Source of the DNA: Flavobacteriales bacterium
Lineage (GTDB): Bacteria > Bacteroidota > Bacteroidia > Flavobacteriales > Flavobacteriaceae
Direction of reading: 5' to 3'
Length of the DNA stretch: 55,214 nucleotides
NCBI GenBank assembly: GCA_011524905.1
Contig: WTJI01000015.1
Location: 1 to 55,214, forward strand
The translations under genes and the position numbers were made by a program. This document shows positions 26,975-35,093 of this stretch, piece by piece. Every line of letters begins with the position of its first letter. Position 1 is the first letter of the stretch. A model generated the notes under the pieces. It worked only from the letters and a program-made list of their open reading frames with translations. It was not told the DNA's origin and made no database searches.

Positions 26975-27667
26975 TTACAATAGCTGTTGTAACGCTTGTA
27001 ATGAATCAACGATTGGGCATTCATCGTGTAAGGCTTCATCGTGTGAATTAAAATGGATAGCTTGCATGCCGACTGCCAGAGCACCTTGTATATCAGCTTC
27101 CAAACTGTCACCAACCATCAAAGATTCAGAAGCAGTCTTAGAAGCTACGTCCAAAGCATACTTGAAGATATGTGGGCTGGGTTTTTTATGACCTGCTTTT
27201 TCTGCAGTAATGATATGATGAAAATAACGCGAAAGCTTTGATCTTTCTATTTTCAAACGCTGTACCGCATCAAACCCATTTGTGATAATATGCAATTCAT
27301 AGCGTCCCGCTAAATAATCAAGCAAGGAAAAAGTATCCTTGAACAAGTGGGTGAATTGGCTTAGATAATCAATGTATTTTTTATTTACTGCGGCTAGCAA
27401 TTTTGGACTGTAGTCGTAGTCCAATTCTTCAAAAGTTCTTACCAGGCGAAGGTCGCGTAATTCATCATGCGTTATTTGATTATTTCTATAAAGGCGCCAG
27501 CAATCGTGATTAATTGGGTTATAAGCAGAAATAAAGTCAGTTAATCTCAAGGATATGTTTTCTTCATCAAAAATCTGCGCAAAAGTCAATTCAGAATTTT
27601 TTTCAAAATCCCAAAGCGTATGATCAAGGTCAAAAAATATAGTTGTGATTCTACACAGTTCCAGCAT
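26975..27667 (-). CDS. HAD-family hydrolase, YjjG type (noncanonical pyrimidine nucleotidase)
   Basis: HAD-superfamily phosphatase with motif I FFDLDHTLWDF (nucleophile and general acid aspartates), motif II IITNG, the lysine in AEKAGHKKPSPHIF, and motif IV MVGDSLEADIQGA. The helical cap between motifs I and II and the PSPHIF sequence match the YjjG 5'-nucleotidase subgroup, which acts on noncanonical pyrimidine nucleotides. The ATG at 27667 is chosen over a TTG at 27676. It overlaps the upstream gene by 17 bases, so the pair is co-transcribed. Length 230. Confidence 0.88.
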   Translation of the reverse strand: MLELCRITTIFFDLDHTLWDFEKNSELTFAQIFDEENISLRLTDFISAYNPINHDCWRLYRNNQITHDELRDLRLVRTFEELDYDYSPKLLAAVNKKYIDYLSQFTHLFKDTFSLLDYLAGRYELHIITNGFDAVQRLKIERSKLSRYFHHIITAEKAGHKKPSPHIFKYALDVASKTASESLMVGDSLEADIQGALAVGMQAIHFNSHDEALHDECPIVDSLQALQQLL

Positions 27668-28958
27668 TATGACCAAGATAACTCAAAAATTGCTTCCGCC
27701 AAGTTTCATTTTGAAAATCTTCTTGCCAAATCTTGGGTGTCCAAGCTTGACAAAAAACTGCTGAAGGGGTTGGTAAAGCTGCATACATGTCTTCTAATTG
27801 TTCAAATGCTGTTTCACAAGAAAGCGTTCGAAGGAAACCTTCACAAGCCACAACTGGGTAAATTAACAGTGGACTTTGGTATTCATTTTGAAGGTCATAA
27901 AAATAAAAAGGTACAGCTGTACTAGCACGATATCCCAATTGATCGGTGTAGCCCATGCTATAATCTTGTGTAACTTCTTCTGCCAAAAGCTTAGGGTAGG
28001 TGCTAGCCATTTTGATTAAACCCTTGTGAAAACGGGTGGTATGGACTGGTCGATGCGTGAGTTGCTCTAGTGTATTCCGTTCAACTTTTAACTCCTTACT
28101 GTCCATTTGGGCGTGATAGGATACCAAAAGTGAAGTGAAATAATCATCTGAAACACCTTTAACCAATGATTGAAATGGTCCGCTATGGGTATTAACAGCA
28201 CTATCATCTAAGGCTTTTTGTGCCATGGAAAAGAAAAAACGATAGTCTTTGGGGTGTCCCAAAATCGACTTAAGTTTATCATAAGCATCGTAGGGATCTT
28301 TAATTAATTTCAATGTTACTAAAAGCTGTTCCAATACATCCCAAAGATTCAATAGCCAAAGCGCCTTAAAGGCTTGAATTAATTTTGAAATAATGGATTT
28401 AAAGCGATACTTAAACGGATGAACAATATCAAATAAATGGATTTTCTGGGCTTTTTTCGATTGGAGTTGCTGCTCTAAATCGGGAAAAGCCAATTGCAAT
28501 GCTTTAAAAAAAGTCATTGCCCATAAATCGACCAAGGGTAGGGTCAAATGTCCAGCTGCCACCACCCAGGACTGTGACTTATCATAACGACCAAATGCAT
28601 CTTGCAAATGTGGTAGATGCTCTTCATAACGAGTCAAACAATAGAAACTGGCAGCAAAAAGATCAAAAGGAATTTGTGAAGGCTTGTTATGTGAAAAGAT
28701 AACGGGCAAATCTTCCCATTGTCCTTTCGCTAAATCTTGGCCTTGTATGCCCTGTTCCCATAAGAGCGGATGCGAATAAACGTGAAACTCTTGCCCCAAT
28801 TGATCTGGCGCATAGCTAAATTTAGGTCCCGAATAAGCTACGAATTCATCCAATGAGGCCGTAAATGTTACTGGTATCCCCAAGATTCGGACAAATATTT
28901 GCCGAAATACATATCTAAATCGTGGGGTTATTTTGGGTGTGAATACTAATAAATTCAA
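27651..28958 (-). CDS. Polysaccharide-deacetylase-like protein (DUF7033 type), degenerate active site
   Basis: A 435-residue protein that I recognise from memory as the flavobacterial protein annotated polysaccharide deacetylase family, with an N-terminal DUF7033-like part (LLVFTPKITPRFRYVFRQIF, PFDLFAASFYCLTRYEEHLP) and a C-terminal NodB-like barrel (YSMGYTDQLGYRASTAVPFYFYDL). The usual metal-binding sites are not intact: the first motif region reads HLFDIVHPF (about residues 174-182) and the second LLVSYHAQ (277-284) instead of a HPS-type motif. Enzymatic function is doubtful. There is no signal peptide. It overlaps radC by 4 bases and the HAD gene by 17. Confidence 0.75.
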   Translation of the reverse strand: MNLLVFTPKITPRFRYVFRQIFVRILGIPVTFTASLDEFVAYSGPKFSYAPDQLGQEFHVYSHPLLWEQGIQGQDLAKGQWEDLPVIFSHNKPSQIPFDLFAASFYCLTRYEEHLPHLQDAFGRYDKSQSWVVAAGHLTLPLVDLWAMTFFKALQLAFPDLEQQLQSKKAQKIHLFDIVHPFKYRFKSIISKLIQAFKALWLLNLWDVLEQLLVTLKLIKDPYDAYDKLKSILGHPKDYRFFFSMAQKALDDSAVNTHSGPFQSLVKGVSDDYFTSLLVSYHAQMDSKELKVERNTLEQLTHRPVHTTRFHKGLIKMASTYPKLLAEEVTQDYSMGYTDQLGYRASTAVPFYFYDLQNEYQSPLLIYPVVACEGFLRTLSCETAFEQLEDMYAALPTPSAVFCQAWTPKIWQEDFQNETWRKQFLSYLGHNAGTV

Positions 28959-29656
28959 AGCTTTTGATTGTCAGCAAAGCTAAAGTACTTTTTTTCTGAA
29001 ACAATCAAATGATCCAATAGTTTGATGTCCATAAAAGATGCTGCTTTTTGTATCCGTCGCGTCAATTTTAAATCGCTGATGCTGGGGTCCAATCGCCCTG
29101 AAGGATGGTTGTGTGCAATGATAAATGCTACTGCTCCCAGCTCTAATGCTTTTTTAAATATCAACCGAATATCCACTACAGTTTGAGCGATTCCACCTTT
29201 GCTCAGTTGTCTTTTTTCTAGCAACCGATGGGCTTGATTGAGATACAGGATCCAAAATTGTTCATGATCCAAATGAGCAAGCTCTGATTGAAGGCATTCA
29301 AATGCTTTTTGGCTATTATTTATCTGTTGCTTTTTATTTGTTGCTTCTGAAGCATAGCGTACCCCAAGTGCCAGTGCAGCTTTGATTTTTATAGCCTTCA
29401 CCTGTCCAATTCCATGCCATTGGGTTAGTTCTTTTATACTTTGTTGATAAAGTGGATTGAGTTTGTTATTGGTCTGTTTGAGAAGACTTTGCATCAGCGC
29501 CACGGCACTAGCGCCTGCCACACCACTACCAACAATAATGGCCAATAATTCAGAATTACTCAAACTATTTACACCTTTTTCAAGTAGCTTTTCACGGGGT
29601 TGGTCTGCTGAATCCCATTCTTTAATGGTCAATAATTTTCTAGTCTTGGGTTGCAT
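28955..29656 (-). CDS. radC: RadC/JAB-domain protein
   Basis: A 233-residue RadC family member. An N-terminal helix-hairpin-helix region (LSNSELLAIIVGSG, TQWHGIGQVKAIKIKAALAL) precedes a JAB/MPN+ metalloprotease-like domain with the metal motif HNHPSG followed by a downstream aspartate (HNHPSGRLDPSISD, about residues 182-195). Despite its name, RadC has no proven DNA-repair role. It is the first gene of a three-gene cluster and is divergent from the PaiB-like gene. Confidence 0.93.
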   Translation of the reverse strand: MQPKTRKLLTIKEWDSADQPREKLLEKGVNSLSNSELLAIIVGSGVAGASAVALMQSLLKQTNNKLNPLYQQSIKELTQWHGIGQVKAIKIKAALALGVRYASEATNKKQQINNSQKAFECLQSELAHLDHEQFWILYLNQAHRLLEKRQLSKGGIAQTVVDIRLIFKKALELGAVAFIIAHNHPSGRLDPSISDLKLTRRIQKAASFMDIKLLDHLIVSEKKYFSFADNQKL

Positions 29657-29669
29657 TACATAAGAAGGT

Positions 29670-29677
29670 TACCTTTG
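29670..29677 (+). promoter_or_regulatory. Candidate -7 element of the PaiB-like gene
   Basis: TACCTTTG fits TAnnTTTG, with TTG at 29646-29648 placed 21 bases upstream as a possible -33. It ends 24 bases before the ATG at 29702. The -33 would lie within the first codons of the divergent radC gene. Confidence 0.45.
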
Positions 29678-29701
29678 AAAGATAATCATATTATATGTAA
29701 A

Positions 29702-30325
29702 ATGAATTATCCACCGAAGCATCATCAAGAAGCCAATTTTAAAAATTGTGTTTTTTTGGCGCAAGAATATCCCTTGGCAACCATGATCAGTAATTACGAA
29801 GGAAACCTTTGCACCACGCACCTACCCTTAGTTTATCAGAAAAATGATAGCTTAGGTAAATTTATTGGTCATATTGATAAAATGAATCCACAACTGAAAG
29901 CAATTAAAAATGGTAGCCATTTGGAACTCATTTTTCATGGACCCGAAACCTATATTTCGCCCTCCATTTACCACTCTACTCAACTCCCAACATGGAATTA
30001 TTTTAAAGCGCATTTTAAAGGGATTCCTACTTTGACCGAAAATCCTAAAAAGGTAAAACAAAGCTTGATTGCCATGACAAAGATTCTGGAAGGTTCTACG
30101 CCAGCCTATACCCTAGAGGAAGACAATCCAAGGATGGCAGCAGCGTTGGCTCATATAGTCGGTTTTGAAATCACAATTGACAGCTGGGAAGGAAAACACA
30201 AAATTTCACAGGATAAACACCAACGTGATCAAAAAGAAGCTCATGAGGCTCTTTTAAAAAAGTACCCAAAACAACAGTCCATTATCGATCAGCTTTATGC
30301 ACAACACCAAACTAAAAAACATTGA
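29702..30325 (+). CDS. PaiB-family FMN-binding protein
   Basis: A 207-residue split-barrel flavin-binding protein of the PaiB family, often labelled a negative transcriptional regulator although DNA binding is unproven for most members. Landmarks are MNYPPKHHQEAN at the start (usual MYxPxHF), the ATMISNYEGNLCTTHLPLVY strand, GHIDKMNPQ, and the FHGPETYISPSIY and VPTWNY-like LPTWNYFKAHFKG motif for FMN binding. The ATG at 29702 aligns with this start; a longer reading from 29651 would overlap radC. Its last 14 bases overlap the end of mpl on the other strand. Confidence 0.88.
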   Translation: MNYPPKHHQEANFKNCVFLAQEYPLATMISNYEGNLCTTHLPLVYQKNDSLGKFIGHIDKMNPQLKAIKNGSHLELIFHGPETYISPSIYHSTQLPTWNYFKAHFKGIPTLTENPKKVKQSLIAMTKILEGSTPAYTLEEDNPRMAAALAHIVGFEITIDSWEGKHKISQDKHQRDQKEAHEALLKKYPKQQSIIDQLYAQHQTKKH

Positions 30326-31679
30326 TATGTTCTGCTAACACATCCCAATCAATCCCGCCATAGTTTCCTGAACTCATCATCAATAAAACAGAATCCTTAT
30401 AATCGGTTTGAAGCAATTCTTTATGCAAGCTTTCTGGTTGTACAAATACCTTAAGGTTGGGATGCTCAAAGGCTTTTTCAATCATCTGAGGTTCAATTGG
30501 CGGACGCTTCTTAATCTCCAGGGTTTTGGGATCGTAAAAAACAAAAACTTGATCTGCAGCTGCCAAAGTTTCATGGTAAGTAGGTAAAAAGTCTGGAGAC
30601 AAACTGCTGTAGGTATGTAATTCTAGACAGGCCACCAATTTTTTTTGTGGAAATTGGTCTTTAACAGCTTGGGTAGTGGCTTGGACTTTACTCGGTGCAT
30701 GCGCAAAGTCTTTGTACAGACGGCTTGTTTGTCCTTGTGCCAAACCTTGAAGTCGTTTCGATGCGCCTGTAAATGATGAAATAGCCAAAATAAAATCATC
30801 TTCTTGTACACCTAGTAATTGACACACCCATTGAGCTGCAGCCATATTTGACATATTATGTTGACCAAAAAAAGAAAGTGGAATTGGTCCTTCTTCTGTT
30901 AACCAATAAGATACACCATCGATCACTTGGACAGCAACTGCCTGATAGGCTGTTTTTTTTATAGCATTTTGACTAGCCAAAGCCAACCGATTTACTTTTG
31001 GGTCTTCTTGATTGTAAATCAACACGCCACCAGCTTGAATACTGTCAATAAAAGACACAAACTGTTTTTCATAACTTTCTTCTGTAGGAAAGACATTGAT
31101 GTGGTCTCTTGCAATTCCGCTGATTACAGCAATTTGCGGCTGATACCAAAGGAATTTAGACCGATTATCGATAGGTGATGACAAATATTCATCGCCTTCA
31201 AGTAATACAAAATCATTGGTCGATGTAAGGTGAACAGCATTGTCATAACCCGCCAGAGCGGCACCAATCATAAAGTCAATTGAAATATCATGGTATTTCA
31301 ATACATGCAATATCATCGCCGTAATAGTGGTCTTTCCATGACTCCCTGCAATGACAATTCTTGTTTTATGTTGATTGATGTGGTATAAATACTCTGGATA
31401 AGAGTAAATTTTGATGCCCAATTTTTGAGCAGCTAACAATTCTGGATTATCCTTTTTGGCGTGCATCCCAAGGATGACAGCGTCAAGATCTGATGTGATT
31501 TTGTCGGGGAACCACCCAAGAGCCTTTGGCAAAAGGTCATGGTCTTTCAATTTGGATCTAGAGGGGTCAAAAATAGCGTCATCGCTACCTGACACTTGCT
31601 TTCCGGCTTCAGATAAGGCAATGGCTAAGCTGTGCATAGCACTTCCTCCTATTGCGATAAAGTGAATTTTTTCAGCCAT
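30312..31679 (-). CDS. mpl: UDP-N-acetylmuramate:tripeptide ligase Mpl (recycling)
   Basis: Mur-ligase family enzyme. Mpl couples recovered murein tripeptide directly to UDP-MurNAc, saving resynthesis of the peptide. It has the N-terminal motif HFIAIGGSAMHSLA (GGSAM rather than the GGIGN of MurC), the ATP loop AGSHGKTTITAM, LLEGDEYLSSPIDNRSKF and YKDFAHAPSKVQAT. The EGDEYDT-like segment and the HAPTKV-like motif separate Mpl from MurC. Length 455 is normal. It starts directly after the obg stop codon. Confidence 0.92.
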   Translation of the reverse strand: MAEKIHFIAIGGSAMHSLAIALSEAGKQVSGSDDAIFDPSRSKLKDHDLLPKALGWFPDKITSDLDAVILGMHAKKDNPELLAAQKLGIKIYSYPEYLYHINQHKTRIVIAGSHGKTTITAMILHVLKYHDISIDFMIGAALAGYDNAVHLTSTNDFVLLEGDEYLSSPIDNRSKFLWYQPQIAVISGIARDHINVFPTEESYEKQFVSFIDSIQAGGVLIYNQEDPKVNRLALASQNAIKKTAYQAVAVQVIDGVSYWLTEEGPIPLSFFGQHNMSNMAAAQWVCQLLGVQEDDFILAISSFTGASKRLQGLAQGQTSRLYKDFAHAPSKVQATTQAVKDQFPQKKLVACLELHTYSSLSPDFLPTYHETLAAADQVFVFYDPKTLEIKKRPPIEPQMIEKAFEHPNLKVFVQPESLHKELLQTDYKDSVLLMMSSGNYGGIDWDVLAEHINVF

Positions 31680-32687
31680 TTAAGAAGATTGGTTTAGTAA
31701 GCTCCACAGTCCATCTTTTAATTCTTGCAACCCTTTTTGAGCGACTGATGAAATCATAAAATGAGGAACCTTAGGAAAATTCACTTTCATTTCTGTCGCG
31801 TATTCATTCCAAAGTTCTGCGTCAAGTAAGTCACATTTTGTTAGTGCGACTATATAGTCTTTATCTATCAATTCAGGATTATAGGCTATCAGTTCAGCAC
31901 GTAGAATATCGAATGCTTTTTTAACGTCTGGTGTATCGGCAGGAATCATGAAAAGCAAGATCGAATTTCTTTCAATATGGCGTAAAAAATAATGTCCAAG
32001 CCCCTTACCTTCTGCAGCCCCTTCAATAATCCCAGGAATGTCTGCCATCACAAATGATTTAAAATCACGATAGGAGACGATCCCCAAATTGGGTTTAAGT
32101 GTGGTAAACTCGTAGTCACCGATTTTAGGTTTGGCTGCAGTTAAGGCGGCTAGAAGAGTAGATTTTCCAGCATTGGGAAAACCCACTAAACCCACATCGG
32201 CTAAAACTTTTAATTCCAAAATTATTGCTAGTTCAGCCCCTTCTAATCCAGGCTGGGCGTAGCGTGGAGTCTGTCGTGTAGCCGACTTAAAATGCCAATT
32301 TCCTCTACCACCCAGTCCACCCTTTAGCAAAACTACTTCCTGATCTTTTTCAGTGATTTCAACAATAATTTCTTGGGTGTCTGCATGGCGAACGACTGTA
32401 CCCAATGGAACATTAATACATATATCCTCTCCTTGTGCACCTGAACTGCGGCTTTTTCCTCCATCGCCGCCATGACCTGCAACGAAATGCTTTTTGAATT
32501 TAAAGGAATAGAGTGTCCACAAGTTGGAATCGGCTCTAATAATAACATGTCCACCACGTCCACCATCACCCCCATCAGGACCTCCTTTGGCGACAAACTT
32601 TTCCCTTCTTAGGTGCGTAGAACCCCTACCTCCGTTGCCTGAGGCAACAAATAGCTTTACGTAATCGACAAAATTTCCTTCGGTCAT
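31680..32687 (-). CDS. obgE: GTPase Obg
   Basis: Ribosome-associated GTPase involved in 50S assembly and stress responses. The glycine-rich Obg fold covers residues 1-155 ([39 protein letters not shown]). The G domain has [15 protein letters not shown], the switch [28 protein letters not shown], and SSVAQKG near the end. There is no C-terminal OCT extension (length 335). It follows adk by 6 bases. Confidence 0.97.
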   Translation of the reverse strand: MTEGNFVDYVKLFVASGNGGRGSTHLRREKFVAKGGPDGGDGGRGGHVIIRADSNLWTLYSFKFKKHFVAGHGGDGGKSRSSGAQGEDICINVPLGTVVRHADTQEIIVEITEKDQEVVLLKGGLGGRGNWHFKSATRQTPRYAQPGLEGAELAIILELKVLADVGLVGFPNAGKSTLLAALTAAKPKIGDYEFTTLKPNLGIVSYRDFKSFVMADIPGIIEGAAEGKGLGHYFLRHIERNSILLFMIPADTPDVKKAFDILRAELIAYNPELIDKDYIVALTKCDLLDAELWNEYATEMKVNFPKVPHFMISSVAQKGLQELKDGLWSLLNQSS

Positions 32688-32693
32688 ATTTTC

Positions 32694-33266
32694 CTAGAGA
32701 CCGTCAATGAGATTCTTCAGTCTTTGGCTGATCGCTTCTAGACTCCCTATGCCATCTATGGTATAAAACTTTCCTTGAGACTGATAGTAGCTTTTTAGGA
32801 GTGCTGTTTTGTCGTTGTATTCAGCAAAACGATTTCTAATTTTAGTTTCATCCTGGTCGTCAGAACGACCGCTGGTTTCGCCTCTTTTCAAAAGTCTTTC
32901 AACCAATACGTCATCATCAGCTTCAAGAGCAATAGTAGCAGAAACACTTAGTTTTTTTTCAGCTAAAAAACGATCTAATGCCTCGGCTTGGGCGAAGGTG
33001 CGCGGGAATCCATCAAAAATAAATCCAGCAGCGTTGGGGTTATTGTCGACTTCTGCTTCAAGCATATCTATTGTGACCTGATCAGGAACCAAATCACCCG
33101 CATCCATGTAAGATTGAGCGAGTTTACCCAAATCGGTTTGATTTTTCATATTATATCGAAAGAGCTCACCTGTTGAAATATGGACAAGGTTGTAGTGTGC
33201 TTTGAGCAGGTCAGCCTGAGTTCCTTTGCCTGCACCAGGCTTTCCAAAAAATACCAATATTTTCAT
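32694..33266 (-). CDS. adk: Adenylate kinase
   Basis: Interconverts ATP, AMP and ADP. The P-loop is FGKPGAGKGTQ (residues 6-16); STGELFRYN binds AMP; GFIFDGFPRTFAQAEAL and the lid arginines (LLKRGETSGRSDD, then KIRNRFAEY) are standard. This is the short-lid form with 190 residues. The ATG at 33266 is chosen; the longer reading from 33320 adds residues with no counterpart. It heads the adk-obg-mpl transcript. Confidence 0.97.
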   Translation of the reverse strand: MKILVFFGKPGAGKGTQADLLKAHYNLVHISTGELFRYNMKNQTDLGKLAQSYMDAGDLVPDQVTIDMLEAEVDNNPNAAGFIFDGFPRTFAQAEALDRFLAEKKLSVSATIALEADDDVLVERLLKRGETSGRSDDQDETKIRNRFAEYNDKTALLKSYYQSQGKFYTIDGIGSLEAISQRLKNLIDGL

Positions 33267-33376
33267 ATATAAATATTTATCATTTTGATTGTTAGTAAAT
33301 GAACCTACTGGTGCAAACAATATTATTCAAGAGATTAAATTGTTTGCTGTTTATTCTAACCATCAGTTTTGCGTGA

Positions 33377-33384
33377 CAAAGATA
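33377..33384 (-). promoter_or_regulatory. Possible -7 element for adk
   Basis: TATCTTTG on the minus strand fits TAnnTTTG, but it lies 110 bases from the adk ATG, which would give a leader of about 100 bases. It lies in one of two copies of AAAGATATCC (33378-33387 and 33416-33425) in this divergent region. Confidence 0.3.
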
Positions 33385-33426
33385 TCCATTTTGCTTCCTA
33401 TTTTTCCTTTAGCAGAAAGATATCCG

Positions 33427-33434
33427 TATTTTTG
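33427..33434 (+). promoter_or_regulatory. Candidate -7 element of purK-purE
   Basis: TATTTTTG matches TAnnTTTG and ends 15 bases before the purK ATG at 33450. It starts 1 base after the second AAAGATATCC repeat. Confidence 0.55.
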
Positions 33435-33449
33435 TGCCAAAGATCTAGA

Positions 33450-34604
33450 ATGAGTTATTTTTCGGGAAACCAGTCCATCGGTATTTTGGGTGGCGGTCAA
33501 TTGGGTAAAATGCTGTTATATGCAACGCGGCAGTGGGATATTAAAACTCAGGTATTAGATCCCAGTCCCTCTGCTCCAGCAAGACTGGCCTGCGATAAAT
33601 TTCAAGTCGGTGACTTGATGGATTATGACACCGTTGTAGCTTTCGGTCGCAAGGCAGACATTGTAACTATTGAGATCGAAAATGTAAATGTTGCCGCACT
33701 CAAAACCCTTCAACAAGAAGGTATTCTGGTCTATCCTCAACCCGAAGTATTAGAACGGATTCAAAACAAATGTGTCCAAAAATCTTTTTATCAGTCACAA
33801 AATATACCAACAGCCCCTTTTGAAGTTTACGAAACTATAGCCGCATTAAAACAAGCCGTAATAAAAGGAAAAAGATCTTTCCCTTTTGTTTGGAAATCTG
33901 CTCGTATGGGTTACGACGGTTTTGGAGTACAAATTGTTCGTAACAACCAGGATTTGGAATCTTTGTTAGAAGGTGCATGCCTGGCGGAAGACTTAATCCC
34001 ATTTAAAAAAGAATTGGCAGTAATGGTTTGCCGACGTCCTCAGGGCGAAATCAAAGCCTACCCTCTGGTGGAAATGGAATTTCATCCTACTGCAAATCAG
34101 GTAGAGTATGTATTAAGCCCAGCACAAGTACCAGAAATTATAGCGGAAAAAGCGACAAAAGTGGCCCAACAGGTTTCCCAGGCTTACGATCATGTAGGAT
34201 TATTAGCCGTCGAACTTTTCTGGACTACAGAAGACGAAATACTTGTCAATGAGGTTGCACCCCGACCGCACAATAGTGGTCATTACACAATTGAAGCAGC
34301 TTATACCTCACAATTTGAACAACACTTAAGAGCCTTACTTGACCTACCTTTAGGTCAAACTGCCAATAAAGTCAGTGCCGTCATGGTAAATTTGGTAGGG
34401 AAGGAAGGTTATCATGGCGCGGTGAAATATAAAAATATTGATCAAATTTTGGGAATGGAAGGGGTATCACCACACATTTATGGAAAAAAAGAAACCCGTC
34501 CTTTTCGAAAAATGGGACACGTGACCATTGTCCATCCCGAATTAAGTCAGGCTCGAGAATTGGCAGGTCAAGTCAAAGAAACTATAGAAGTAATTAGTGA
34601 ATAA
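33450..34604 (+). CDS. purK: N5-carboxyaminoimidazole ribonucleotide synthase PurK
   Basis: ATP-grasp enzyme that converts AIR and bicarbonate to N5-CAIR in purine synthesis. It begins SIGILGGGQLGKMLLYA, has the ATP-grasp stretch FVWKSARMGYDGFGVQ and the metal-binding NEVAPRPHNSGHYTIEA near residue 270. Length 384 is normal from the ATG at 33450; a longer reading from 33369 would include the promoter element and is rejected. purE follows after 1 base. Confidence 0.97.
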   Translation: MSYFSGNQSIGILGGGQLGKMLLYATRQWDIKTQVLDPSPSAPARLACDKFQVGDLMDYDTVVAFGRKADIVTIEIENVNVAALKTLQQEGILVYPQPEVLERIQNKCVQKSFYQSQNIPTAPFEVYETIAALKQAVIKGKRSFPFVWKSARMGYDGFGVQIVRNNQDLESLLEGACLAEDLIPFKKELAVMVCRRPQGEIKAYPLVEMEFHPTANQVEYVLSPAQVPEIIAEKATKVAQQVSQAYDHVGLLAVELFWTTEDEILVNEVAPRPHNSGHYTIEAAYTSQFEQHLRALLDLPLGQTANKVSAVMVNLVGKEGYHGAVKYKNIDQILGMEGVSPHIYGKKETRPFRKMGHVTIVHPELSQARELAGQVKETIEVISE

Positions 34605-34605
34605 T

Positions 34606-35091
34606 ATGGGAACAGTAGGAATTATTATGGGAAGTCAATCAGATCTTCCAGTGATGCAAGAAGCCATAGACATCTTGAAAAGTTTGTCGGTACCTGTAGA
34701 AGTTGATATTGTTTCGGCACACCGGACACCAGAAAAGTTAATTACCTATGGCCAACAAGCCCATCAAAGAGGTATTGCTGTTATTATTGCTGGTGCTGGT
34801 GGAGCTGCCCACCTACCTGGAATGATCGCCGCTTTATCCCCATTGCCTGTTATTGGTGTACCCGTTAAATCTAGTAACTCCATCGATGGTTGGGACTCAA
34901 TCCTTTCGATATTACAAATGCCTGGTGGTGTACCCGTGGCTACCGTGGCACTGAATGGTGCTAAAAATGCAGGCCTGCTTGCAGCTCAAATATTGGGGAC
35001 GAGTGACAGTAGCCTACTTGAAAAAATAATCGCATATAAAAAAACATTGGCTGATAAAGTACATCAATCAGCCAAAAACCTAAATCTCTAA
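34606..35091 (+). CDS. purE: N5-CAIR mutase PurE, class I
   Basis: Moves the carboxylate of N5-CAIR to C4 of the imidazole ring, the step after PurK. GIIMGSQSDLPVM, VSAHRTPEKL, AGAGGAAHLPGM and GVPVKSSNSIDGWDSILSILQMPGGVPVATV are full-length matches to class I PurE; the active-site histidine is in SAHRTP. The ATG at 34606 is preferred to a GTG at 34597 that would overlap the purK end. Length 161. Confidence 0.97.
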   Translation: MGTVGIIMGSQSDLPVMQEAIDILKSLSVPVEVDIVSAHRTPEKLITYGQQAHQRGIAVIIAGAGGAAHLPGMIAALSPLPVIGVPVKSSNSIDGWDSILSILQMPGGVPVATVALNGAKNAGLLAAQILGTSDSSLLEKIIAYKKTLADKVHQSAKNLNL

Positions 35092-35093
35092 CC

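Noticed and set aside
33369-33449. Longer purK reading from 33369
   Set aside because: It would include the -7 promoter element and adds 27 residues absent from PurK, whose Rossmann start follows the ATG at 33450.
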